In this document: positions 45,285-56,000 of the stretch, in pieces
Layout: each line of letters opens with the position of its first letter
Position numbering within the stretch: the stretch's first letter is position 1
Source of the DNA: Liriodendron chinense
Taxonomy: Eukaryota > Streptophyta > Magnoliopsida > Magnoliales > Magnoliaceae
DNA length: 64,000 nucleotides
Reading direction: 5' to 3'
Assembly: GCA_003013855.2 (NCBI GenBank)
Contig: PVNU02003892.1
Location: 310,001 to 374,000, forward strand
The notes under the pieces: generated by a model
Database searches by the model: none
Told to the model about the DNA's origin: nothing
What the model saw: the letters and a program-made list of their open reading frames with translations, nothing else
Program-made: the position numbers and the translations under genes

Positions 45285-45515
45285 GGGCCCACCTTGATTT
45301 ATTTTATTTAAATCCATTCAGTCCATCCGTTTTGAAAGACCATTCTAGTATCCCCCAAGAAATTTTTAATGATGGTTATTCAATCACCACTGTTTCCTTT
45401 TGTGTGGTCCACCTGAGATTTGGATCTTCTTAATTTTTTTTTTATAGTTTCCTAAAATGAGCTATAAAAACGGATGGAAGGCGTAGATTTAAGAAACATA
45501 CATCAAGGTGGGCCC
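45285..45515. mobile_element. Fold-back MITE with GGGCCCACCTTGAT ends
   Basis: The left end reads GGGCCCACCTTGATTTATTT then TATTTAAATC. The right end, other strand, reads GGGCCCACCTTGATGTATGT then TTCTTAAATC. Inner arms continue to pair loosely (ATCCGTTTTGAAAG against CATCCGTTTTTATAGC). 231 bp, non-coding, able to form a long hairpin. Confidence 0.75.
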
Positions 45516-47298
45516 CACGGTCTGTGATCGACCGACCTCGGGGGATCCACCGAAGCCGCGCCCGTCCTTTTGTCCTATGTTGAAATTGTACATGCAGGAT
45601 CATCTTTCAGCAAGTTGAACGATCAGATGATTGCATCATTTTGACATGGGCCATGCTCTAATATGTCCCCTACAGATGATCCCAGCCATCCGATGGAAAA
45701 GGACTATTATGACCAACGGCATGCATTTAACGGATAGCTAAGGAGATTATCGCGTGTCTTCCTTGGCTATCATTTGTGTCTCGCCTGAAAGACGCCTGGG
45801 CGTTTCAACAGCAGGTTCGAGCGCTATGGAGACCCACTAGCCCAATAGGGTTGGGTGCATCGTGTGACTAACCAAGTGGGTGCGTTGTCATTGTGTGACT
45901 AACCAAGTGGGTGAATCGTGTGACCAACCAAGTGGGTGCGTTGCCCAACTAACAGGGTGCGTGCGATTGCATGACTAACCTTAAAAAAAATGGATTGTAC
46001 CGTACTCTTTATTTTCAACTATCCAATTCAGGGCCACAAAATGGATGGTTATGATTCGTCTGATCACTATAATTTTTGGGCTATGCTGCATCCTCAGAGG
46101 GATTATGAATTGGATGGTTTAGATTGATCACCTAATTTTAGCCATGTCGCTTTCTTGCCCATGACACCAAATCTCCTCTATCCTCACTTTAATGCCATCC
46201 GTCCAAAGCCCATGCTTGTCTGTCCTTTCCCCTGGTGCGTCGCGTTATTGATGTTGATGAATGCTGAGTGCAGTGATCCGATTGCACTTTGAAAATGCAC
46301 TCGCCTCACACGTGGGAATGAGTGTCACATGTGTAAGAGATCAGAGCCACTCATCAGATGATTCCCTCTTATTAAATACATCTTCCAAAAAAATCAGGCT
46401 GAAGTGTCTCTCACCTGATGATAAAATCTGACCTATTTTTTTTAGAGGCAAGTGAACTTGGCATTGGTCATGCCATCCTTACCTGCTTTGAATTTAGGCC
46501 CTGTTTGGAACCGGGATTAAATGTCATTGAATTGCATTACGTAGAATTAACATCATTATTGCACAATGGTTACCTAAAATACAATGCTATTTTGACGGTC
46601 CAATCTCAGTTTTAGAATCAAATTCTTCCTTCAGAAAAAAGAAAAAGATAAAAATAAAAAGAAAAAAAAAAACTATGTTTAGTGGAGCATGGAATTATAA
46701 TCAACGAATCATATTTCACAATTAATAGTGGTCACCGATACGCATAAAGGGCTCAATTGTCACGTGTAAAGCACATGTGGATGGACAACATGATAAAGCG
46801 TGGTCTGAGAGAAGGGATGAACGGTGTTAATAAACAGATGCATCACGGTGGGCCAACACCTGCTTCCAATGTAGTAATAAAATACTTTATGACCTATGAA
46901 TTAGTTGAGAATATGATTCTTATAGAGTAAGCCAAATAGGATTCTTTGTACTTGACAATTTTTTTGTTGTGATGAGACTTAGTTGATAATGATGTGATGG
47001 TAAATGGTCTACATTTTAAAAATAAAACCAACAAAAGTAGATTGTCTATTAATTTTCTATAATTTATCCCGTATTTCATCGAACCCTTCATAAGTGCAGA
47101 CCTATATGGGCAAATCTTACGTGCACATCACCTGATGTACACATTAGAAAGATGGTTCTACCATATTTTGATTCTTCCATGCCACCTTATCATCTTCATG
47201 TGTTAAGTGCCCATGCCATCAAGTGACCCACCATGCCGACATTCTCCGTGGGAAATGATCACATACAACAATAACTAATACTGTTCCCTGCCTATTAG
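45516..47298. other. Intergenic, no gene recognised
   Basis: Contains a short run of GTGACTAACCAAGTGGGTG repeats (about 45868-45950, three imperfect copies), a MITE end at 46494-46545 related to 27345, and otherwise AT-rich unique-looking sequence. Confidence 0.5.
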
Positions 47299-48588
47299 GG
47301 CCCGTTTGGATTACAAGTTACTTAAGATAAGCTACTTATCAAATGAGTAATTTATCTTGGTTTTTCCTTAATCAACAAATAAGTTTGCACAATAAACAAC
47401 ATACTTACTATAAAAAAAATAGAAAAATATGTTTGGTTTCCAACATCATAAGTAATCATCCCTCCAGTTTATTTCATTTCCTCACATCCACTGTCCATCA
47501 CATGGGGTCGAACCTTTGATGTGAATCGTTCATTATGTGATTGTCCATCATGTGGAGCTCACATTGGATGTGGGCCACTTAGCATTAGGGTCTGACCTTT
47601 AATGTGTATCATTCATTAGTTAGGGCCCACCATCAATGTTATTGTCCATCATGTGGGGCCCATCTTCAATATCCATCACTCATCATGTGGTGCCCGCCTT
47701 TGATGTGGACCATCCATCGTGTGGGCCCACTTCCCATGTAGATCATCTATCATGCAGGGCCCGCTTTGGATATGGGCCACTCTCACTAGGCCGAACTTTG
47801 ATGTGGACCATCCATCATGTGAGGGCCACCTTGATGTGGATCATGCATCATGTTAAGCCCATCATTATTAATTGCCCATCATGTGGAGTCCACCTTTGAT
47901 GTGGTTTGTCCATCATTTGGCCCCACCTTCAATGTGGGTTGTCCATCATGTAGGCTCCCCCTTGGATGAGGGTCATTCATCATTAGGGGCCAAACTTCGA
48001 TGTAGATCACCCATCATGTGGGTCAACCTTGATATGGGCCATCATCCTCTAGGGCCCAACTTCAATATCCACTACCTATCATATGGAGCCCACCATTAAG
48101 ATGAACTATCCATCATATTGGCTCCACCTTTCAAGTGGGTCGAACATCATGCCAACCCTTTTTGAATGTGGGCTCTTTATCATTATGGGCCGACCTTTGA
48201 TGTGAACCATCCATTATGTGGGTCTACCTTAATATAGGGTCATCTATCATGTGAGGCCATATTTAATGTGGAATGTCCATTGTGTGATCAGCCTCACCTT
48301 TGATGGGACAATACATCATGTGTGGTCATTTGATATGGACTAAGTGAGAGAGCACGGCTTGACATTAACAATGAGAGAGAGCTTCCTTTGATACCTTCCC
48401 TGATAGAGGTAAATAGAAAAGCTAATAAATCAAAAGGCTAAAAAAATAACTTATGAAGATAAATAGTTTTTAGGAGATTAAGTTACTTTTCATTGATGCT
48501 TACCAAACTAAGTGCCAGAAGTAAATGACTTAAGTTCAGCTAAAAAGCAACTTATTTGCTAGTTTTCAAATCAGCCTAGTCAAGCTTT
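47299..48588. mobile_element. Second TIR-like element with the same minisatellite
   Basis: The left end is TAGGGCCCGTTTGGATTACA. The right end, other strand, is TAGGCTGATTTGAAAACTAG, a weaker inverted match than in the 38-kb element. The subterminal sequence carries AAGTTACTTAAG / ATAAGTTGCTTTTTAGCTG words. The core (47490-48330) is a tandem array of about 25 units with the same TTTGATGTGG / ACCATCCATCATGTGG / GGCCCACC words as 38380-39510. End boundaries are approximate. Confidence 0.5.
47490..48330 (+). repeat. Minisatellite array, ~33-34-bp unit, ~25 degenerate copies
   Basis: Same unit as the array at 38380-39510 but more diverged, with partial units such as TTCAATATCCA. Open frames across it (for example 47636-47899) are by-products of the repeat. 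Confidence 0.85.
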
Positions 48589-49660
48589 GATTGCCTCTGA
48601 AAGCCTTACGACAATGGACCACTTCTTTCCCAGCATGAGCAACCCATAAGCAACCCCAACAATGGGAGTTGGAGTATTTTTACTATTGATTTAAGAATTG
48701 GGAGTTACTGTAGCTTATGACGTGGGAGGATGACTGAGTGAAGGAGAAACCAGTATGGCGTGTAGAGCCAACCCAAGCTCACCAACAGCTATAATGGAAT
48801 ATCATTCATCTCATTATTGGCTCACCTGCTTCTCTCAGGTCACAATGGAAGACAACCCGCCTCAAACAATTGATAGAGACGTTTTTATACTCAAGGGAAA
48901 GAGATAACCTCTGAATCAGTATGAGTGATCAAAGAGACAGATTTCTAGACTCCCAATTAAACCGATAGATTTTTAAGCTCCTATGTCCTTCTATACGAAT
49001 AGTCCGTGGTGGGGCTAATTTCCAATACGTGTGGTTTTGAAAGATAAGCCATCCATTATAGGGCCCCCTAGATGCACGGACCTGATCGATACTTTGCTAT
49101 GCCACGTGTACTAGGGAGAGAGAGGTCTACTCTATAACGGTTCTTCCGTCTCTACCGTTTCAGATTGATTTAAGGACTACGAATAGTCCGTGGTGGGGCT
49201 AATTTCGAATGAACGGCTGGTATCACTTGCACACTTGGCTGCGTTTCAACCGGGAATAAACACGAACGCCTCCAAACACACAAAAGGGAGGGAAAAAGAT
49301 TGATACTCGCAGGACCACCTGTAATTCAGTCCTTAGAAACTCCTTTCAAAATGTAAACGAAGCCTGCCTTGCCTGTATTCCAAGATCTGAACCGTTCATC
49401 TTATAAATCCTACAAACAACAGCCTATTCGATACAAAACCCACCAACTAAATGATAGGATGATAGATCATGACCTTTGAAAATGTGAAGTAGTCGTTTCC
49501 ATTCCATAATCAGTAATCATTGAACTATACAGAATTAAATTACTTTGGACTATTCATAAAGGAGATCCCTAATAGATGTACCGTTGCGATCACGAAGATA
49601 AGACTCGCGTACGGTGGATGAGCACAAGGACTATAGTTTCATGTCTACCAGCGGAGTACT
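48589..49660. other. Intergenic upstream of the PPR gene; 28-bp direct repeat
   Basis: TACGAATAGTCCGTGGTGGG, continuing GCTAATTTC, occurs at 48994-49022 and again at 49178-49206, 184 bp apart. A CACGTG box is at about 49115. Nothing coding was recognised. Confidence 0.5.
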
Positions 49661-49676
49661 AAATAGCCCCACCATT

Positions 49677-49711
<35 letters not shown>

Positions 49712-49955
49712 ATAGAGAGAGGAATACTGTTTTTTTCCTTCTTTTTGCCAGCCTCATTCTTTTTTCTGATTACGTATGTGGATAAGATTTTCCAAAGGAT
49801 TGTCAAAGACTCCACATGCAATCTAAAAGAACATAGGCCTGACACATCCTCTCTCTCTCTCTCTCTCTCTACAATTGCAAATACTCGGCAAAAGAAGAAG
49901 AGGGACATATGCTTTCATTTTCCTAAAGTAATTTAAGCTTTCCCTGAGACTATAA
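49661..49955 (+). promoter_or_regulatory. Probable 5' leader region of the PPR gene, GA/CT microsatellites
   Basis: (GA)n at about 49677-49706 and (CT)n at about 49849-49870 flank a short CG-poor segment, as is common in plant 5' UTRs. A possible donor is AAG|GTTATT near 49955. A strong acceptor CTTTTCAG|GTCAATTGG lies at 52944, 85 bp before the PPR start codon. A leader intron of about 3 kb is therefore inferred, not shown. Confidence 0.35.
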
Positions 49956-49978
49956 GGTTATTGGATTGGTTGTTTGTA

Positions 49979-50556
49979 GTTCTTGGATTTTTTTTTTGAT
50001 GTTTGCATTTCTTTAGATTTTGATCTTCATGTGTGTTTTTCTGGTAATTTCAGTTTTTCTGCTTCTTTTTGTGGTCTGTACGAAGAAATTAAGCTTGATA
50101 TGATGCAAAAACAGATACCCAGATGGGGTTTTGATTGGTTTCTAGCAATGCTTGGATTTCATGATGCCTGCACTTCTTTAGCTTTTGATTTACATTTGGA
50201 GACTGGTTGTAATTTTTGTATTTTTATTTCTTGCTTGGTACTGAGTTCTTGAACTTGAAATGATTGGTTTCTTGGATTTTTTGATGTCTACTCTTCTTTA
50301 GATTTTGATCTTCATGTGTGTTTTTCTGGTAATTTCAGTTTTTCTGTTTCTTTTTGTGGTCTATACGAAGAAACTAAGCTGGATATGATACAATAGCAGA
50401 TAGCCAGCTGAGGTTTTGATTGGTTTCTAGCAATGCTTGGATTTCATGATGCCTGCACTGCTTTAGCTTTTGATTTACAAGTGGATACTTGTTGTAGTAT
50501 TTTTTCTGATTTTTTTCTTGCTCGGTACTGAGTTCTTGAACTTGAAATGATGCAAA
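49979..50556 (+). repeat. Tandem duplication, 2 x ~289 bp
   Basis: Copy 1 starts about 49979 and copy 2 about 50268. Both contain GATTTTGATCTTCATGTGTG, GTTTTTCTGGTAATTTCAG, TTCATGATGCCTGCACT and GGTACTGAGTTCTTGAACTT. Divergence is about 8-10% by eye. The T-rich composition fits a plant leader intron. A third, partial relative (GGGGTTTTGATTGGTTTCT) is at 52737-52755. Confidence 0.85.
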
Positions 50557-51235
50557 GACAAACACCTATGTAGTGTCTAATAACAATAAATATTAATCCC
50601 AATAACCATATGCATAAGAAATTATCCGTGGACACTTTTTTTTATTTTTACATGTTCCTTATAGGTCTTTGGCAATGTTGTGAAAATCATTACCGTATCG
50701 CAAATTGTAATAGGGGTTGAATCGTATCGACTTGCAAATCGTAAGATTTATTTATTTATTTTTTGATTTCTTAAAAAAAAAAAAAACATATGAAAAAAAT
50801 GTAAGTAAATAAAAAAAAAGAAAAAAAAATCATCAATCATCCATTTCCAATCAACATGTAACAAAAAATTAATTCATGTCATTATATTATAAATTGAGAA
50901 AATTTATATGATTTACTTATCATGATAGTAAAGGATTCTTGTCTTTTTCCGTTTTCTTTTGTTGTCTTTCAAAATATTTACCTTCAAAAACATACAAGTC
51001 CTTTAATAGGGGAGTGCCTTTTTCATGTTTTATAAGCAAAGGGGTACAAAGAAAGAAGAAAATGTGAAGAAAAAAGAAAAAAAAACTGATTGTTTAAGTA
51101 ACTCTATGATTGTCATATGATTCTATAGGATTATTGTATGATTCGATACCATTCATACAATAATCGTACAATTATTTAGGATTTCCGATTCAAATCGTAC
51201 ACCCATGCAGTATGATATGAATTGTATGATTCTTA
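50557..51235. other. AT-rich intron/intergenic DNA
   Basis: A/T-rich with A-runs at about 50773-50786 and repeated ATCGTA/TATGATTC words (50690-51230). No coding or clear repeat structure. Confidence 0.5.
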
Positions 51236-51239
51236 AATC

Positions 51240-52085
51240 TAATAACACCAGTCCTCGGTGCTACTCCTTTGGTGAAGGGGTCTGAATCTATTGGAACCTT
51301 CTCATACTATCTTGATGTTGATTAAACAAGCTGCCTTTCCCATATCCTTCATTTCTAAGATCTCCGCAAGAAAAGATTTGGTTTCGTGCAAGAGACCAAA
51401 ATCACTATTAGGGAGCAAGATATTGTCTACATACAAGGCTAGAAAGACAAACTTGCTCCCACCGCCTTTCAGATATTTGTCTATATGAATGTATGTATAA
51501 ACTGATCTATAGTGTTTTCTTTGAATCCAAATGAAGTGACGATGTTGTTGAACTTAAAATACTGTTATCGGGAAACTTGTTTAAGTTTGAATATAGGCTT
51601 CTTAAGCTTGCACGTGTGTTTCTTTCCTTCTTTCAAGAAGTTTATTTATGCAGATCTCTTATAGACTTTCATAAATTCGTTTTCACATCCATTTGTGTGC
51701 CTCCAAGATATAATGAGCCATCAATGTCATAATGATTTGGAGCGAATCCTTCTTACAGACTGGGGAAAACGTCTCTTTATGATTTCAATGCCTTCTTTTG
51801 AGTGAATCCCTTGGCCACCAGTCTAGAGTCTTCCCTAATGCAGTCCACACGCACTTTGAAATCACTGAAGTCTAGAGCTTTAGGGGTTCCGTCCTTCATC
51901 CACCTCTCTATTATTTCTTTGGAATAATCATAATATCAAGATGGGGCTTTAGTGGGCTTGTTAAGTTTTTCTTGTTGTCAGCACTATAAGACTTTTAACT
52001 TAAACAAGAATGTTGGTGACTTCAATATTTGCTGCTTGTCTCTTGCATGAAAAGTAAATTAACTTGATTCCATATTCAAATCCCA
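51240..52085 (-). pseudogene. Ty1/copia reverse transcriptase remnant (-)
   Basis: Minus-strand reading across stops: CKLKKPIFKLKQVSR (about 51615-51570), FKFNNIVTSFGFKENTIDQF (51560-51500), degraded YVDDI region with CSLIVILVSCTKPNLFL (51420-51370) and PIDSDPFTKGVAPRT (51300-51250). These are in the order of plant copia RT (compare YLKFNDTITSFGFKENTVDQ). Many stops. Confidence 0.7.
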
Positions 52086-52099
52086 TTTCTTCTACTTTT

Positions 52100-52300
52100 C
52101 AAGCATTGAAATAAATTAATCATCATCATTGTCATCTAGGCCTTATTCCAATTTCTTGGGATTGGCTACATGAATCCTGTTCTACCATTCCACTCTATTA
52201 AGGGCCAAACCTTCATTAGACCCTAGGTCGCCAAGTCTTTTCTTACTAACTCCATCCACATCCTTTTGGGCCTTCCCCTTGCCCTTTTGAAGTCATAACC
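52100..52300 (-). mobile_element. 3' end of an RTE-type LINE (-)
   Basis: The minus strand runs through a KGKGKAQKDVDGVSKKRLGD-like terminus, then GGATTCATGTAGCCAATCCC, AAGAAATTGGAATAAGGCC and GATGACAATGATGATGATT. This is the typical 3' end of plant RTE LINEs. Compare the plus-strand copy at 34180-34540. Confidence 0.65.
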
Positions 52301-53028
52301 AGCACGGTTCTTGGTCGATAGTGCAAGGTCTTGGTGTTGTTGCAGCACGTCCAGGGGACACCCTGGCCAACCCTTGCCTATTTCTCATTACACCCGGGTT
52401 CTGATGCAGTGCATTGCTTACAGGGGACACCCTAGCATGAGTTTGGAAAGTCATATTGGCTGGATTCATGATGAAAGTTATGGCATAAGTTTGACACTGG
52501 CTGACAAACCTGATGTGACCCTCCTTTATCTGGGTTGGGGACCTCCAATGAGAGCATAAAACTCCCACAAGCACAATCTGCTAGACTATTACATAACTTG
52601 ATTACAATCAAGGACTATCTAATAGTCTATTACATAGGTTGATTACAATTCAACGAATTCATTGAAATCAAGCAATGTAATTGATTATTTAAAAAGTGAT
52701 CAATGAATATGATGCAATGAAAAATACTTAATATGGGGTTTTGATTGGTTTCTTCTGATTCTTGGTTTTGTTGATGGTTGAGGGATTGATATTGGAATGG
52801 ACTACTAATAGGTCATTCTACAAAAGAAAAGATCTCTAAATTTTTGTTCTCAGATAGAAATTAGCTGTAACTTTATATTTTACTTCTGTGTTGCTTGGAA
52901 TGGATTGGAGAGTTTTGAAGTTCTGTGAATCTGATCCTTTTCAGGTCAATTGGTCCAAAATCTAAGAACCGCTTACGGCAGTAAGGTTGATTGGAAGTGG
53001 CTAACAGGATTTTGGTAGGGTGGATGAT

Positions 53029-56000
53029 ATGGCAGAGTTTCAGAAGCAGGGGTCTGATTCGGATATTGAGACCAAAGATCAAGGCATAACAAGTATGAGG
53101 AATAAAGAATGGGATGGAGCATCACCGATCAAGGTATTATCCATGTTACTTATTTGCTTAGATGGTTCATTATGTGTGCTACAGATTTCTAGTTTATAAA
53201 CTTCTACAATTTTAATACCAGTGAGTGACTTGGTTTGAGTTCACGGTATAGATGTTCAAAGATCTGCTGATTGTTTTTGTAACTCGGATCAAGTTGATTT
53301 GGAATGGGCTGGACCCCAAATGGTTGGGGGTGGCAATGAGCAGGGTTGGAGAGGTTTTATGCCTTTGTTGAATTTTGCTTGGTGGGTTTATCTGGTTGCG
53401 CCTATTTGGAAGATGGTTTTTCTCTGCCCGGTCCCATCCCATTGCCAGCTGTACAAAGTTGAAACTGGCAATCAAAGTTTTCAAGGTTTTTGTTGGCTCT
53501 TCCATCTTGAAGCTGTACAATCAAAAGACTGGTTTCTAGAGTCCTAGTGTCTGAACATTGCATGGTATACCAAAAAGTTGAAGGAAATTACTATCCCTTC
53601 CCTTTCCTATATTTTCCTAAGTTTGATCAATTTCTATGGGACATCGACATCCCAGTGAGATTTTAGTTTCTATTTACTGCCAATGGTTGATTGTATCGCT
53701 GTCATTAATTGTTGGAGGGTGGTTGGCTCACTTATCCTAAGGACGTCACATGTCATAAGCATTGGATAAAAAAAAAAAAAAATCCTATAGAATCAGAAAT
53801 TGCTTTGATTGACTTATTTGGGATGCTAAAAGTGTCAAGACAGAACTCTGATTTACTAAAAGAGGTTTTGACATATGCCACCTTCCTTTTGGCCTAAAGA
53901 CAAATAACACACTCACTAATGCATTTTCCCAAATGATTCTTTCTATTCTCCAAATATGTTAAAAAACCACCGTGCTGTTAATTTTTTGGGTGGAAAAAAT
54001 AACCATAGTTAGGTTAGCAAAATCGTTTTAAAAAATAACAATATTATCCTCTGCGAAATCCTCAAAACCCCATCGCCAACCCTAACCTCTCTTCTTTTTC
54101 TTCTCCCAAACCCAAATCCTACCCTCCCAAACCAGGGGTAAAAATGTCTTTTTTCCATGGTCAACTGTTAATTATAATGGCTCGACATGGTTCTGTCACA
54201 TTTTACTGACGGATGTTAACCACTGGGTAATTTGTCATCGAATATGGAAAATGGAAGGTCTTATTTGGGAAAATGCAGAAGGGTAATTTGTCACATTTTA
54301 CGGGTGTTTTTTTAAAAGATGAAGCACTTTGTTAGGGCCAAAGGCCAACACAAAAATGTAGAAACGAAGATAAAAGACAAAACAAACATGAAAAAAAAGA
54401 AAAAAAGAAAAAGAAAAAAGAGAAACAAGAGGAATCAAACTAAACACAACACCCAAAACAAAAATCAAACATTCCCCCCCTCCTCCCCTGGGTGGGTGCT
54501 ATGCTATATGTCAAAACCTCTTGATAAAATTCAACCAAGACAATGATCAACATGACCGATTGTTAAAAGAATAAGCAAACTCTTCGTTAGCACTACCAAT
54601 TGAATTCAAATACCGAAAGACAAGATTTTGAGTCAGGTCTGAATTTTTGAACATTAGTTACAACTTTACTAGGGAAACTGACACATGCAACGCACATGGG
54701 AGATGGGGGGAGATGCACTTTTGGAGGGTGAGAGAAAAAACGAAAGAAGGTGATGAGGATACACACACAGAGATAGAGAAGGTTGCCAACAGTGGGCAAC
54801 CCATCCACAACTCTCCTAAAACTAATTGCTCCTTGCATTATATATAGTGGATGATGATCTGATGCAACCAGGTTGCACCTTATTGTGGCACAAATGAGTT
54901 GTGACAGGCACATTTGGAGTCCAAGACATTGAGCTGGACCATCCATCCAGTTGGATCCACTCTTGATGGATCACCATGCAATGTGGCACCAGTTGAGCTT
55001 TCCTAAGTTCCAAATGGTCGATGGACCATTTTGTTATAACATAATTTTTTGTTTCCTAAGCTACTGATCTTGCCTAGGATTTAAAATCCAATCAAAGTGT
55101 TTGCTGAGAGACATAAGCCATCTCAGGTGTGATCCACCGAATGAGCTATCTATTTTGATGATTTGTTGGTTGTGGTAGATCTATAAACCATTCCTTTGGA
55201 TGACATTGGCCAGATGGTTAAGATCGTCCTGTTGGTTTGACTTTGACTGTGGCACATGAAGAGTGGATTGGACCGAATGGATTTTGTCCAGATCAATGAT
55301 TTGATTGTTAATGTGTGCAGTATAACTGATTTGCATTATAATACGATGCAAATTTGTTGTATAGGATCTTCCCTGAGAACTTACTACGCTTCAGCAAAAC
55401 TTCGATTAAAGAAGAAAAAGCTTCTAGCACTAAATTCTGTGATTCACCTTTGCAGGAAAAACCCCAACATGAAAAGAAACTACCATTTCCAATCTCAAGT
55501 TCTTCAGATTCTCATGCTCAGCCCATCTGCCTTGCCTGCTCGAGGGGAGAAAGTTGCCAAACAGTTCGTTCAAAAACAAAAATCATGAACGTTTTGATAG
55601 AAAGAAGGAAAGCACACGAAGTCCAATCCATTTTCGACAGCATAGTGGAAGAAGGGCACAAGCCATCTCTGGTCACATACACGACTCTATTATCTTCCTT
55701 GACAACGCTAAAGCGCTTTGAGTCTGTGCCTTCCCTTATTTCTCGGGTAGAGGATAATGGGATGAAGCCCGACTCCATATTCTTCAATGCCATCATCAAT
55801 GCTTTCTCCGAGGCTGGAAATGCAGAGGAAGCAATGAAAACCTTTTGGAAGATGAAGGAGAGCGGGTGTAGACCGACAACCAGCACTTTCAACACTCTAC
55901 TGAAAGGATATGGGAATGCAGGTAAACCCGAAGAGTCACTCAAACTACTGGATTTGATGTCTCGGGAGGAAAATGTAAAACCCAATCACAAGACTTACAA

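Noticed and set aside
55354..55455. Upstream extension of PPR exon 2 as an N-terminus
   Set aside because: The frame begins with TTG, not ATG. A strong acceptor (ATTCACCTTTGCAG) at 55455 joins in phase to a clean ATG exon at 53029-53133.
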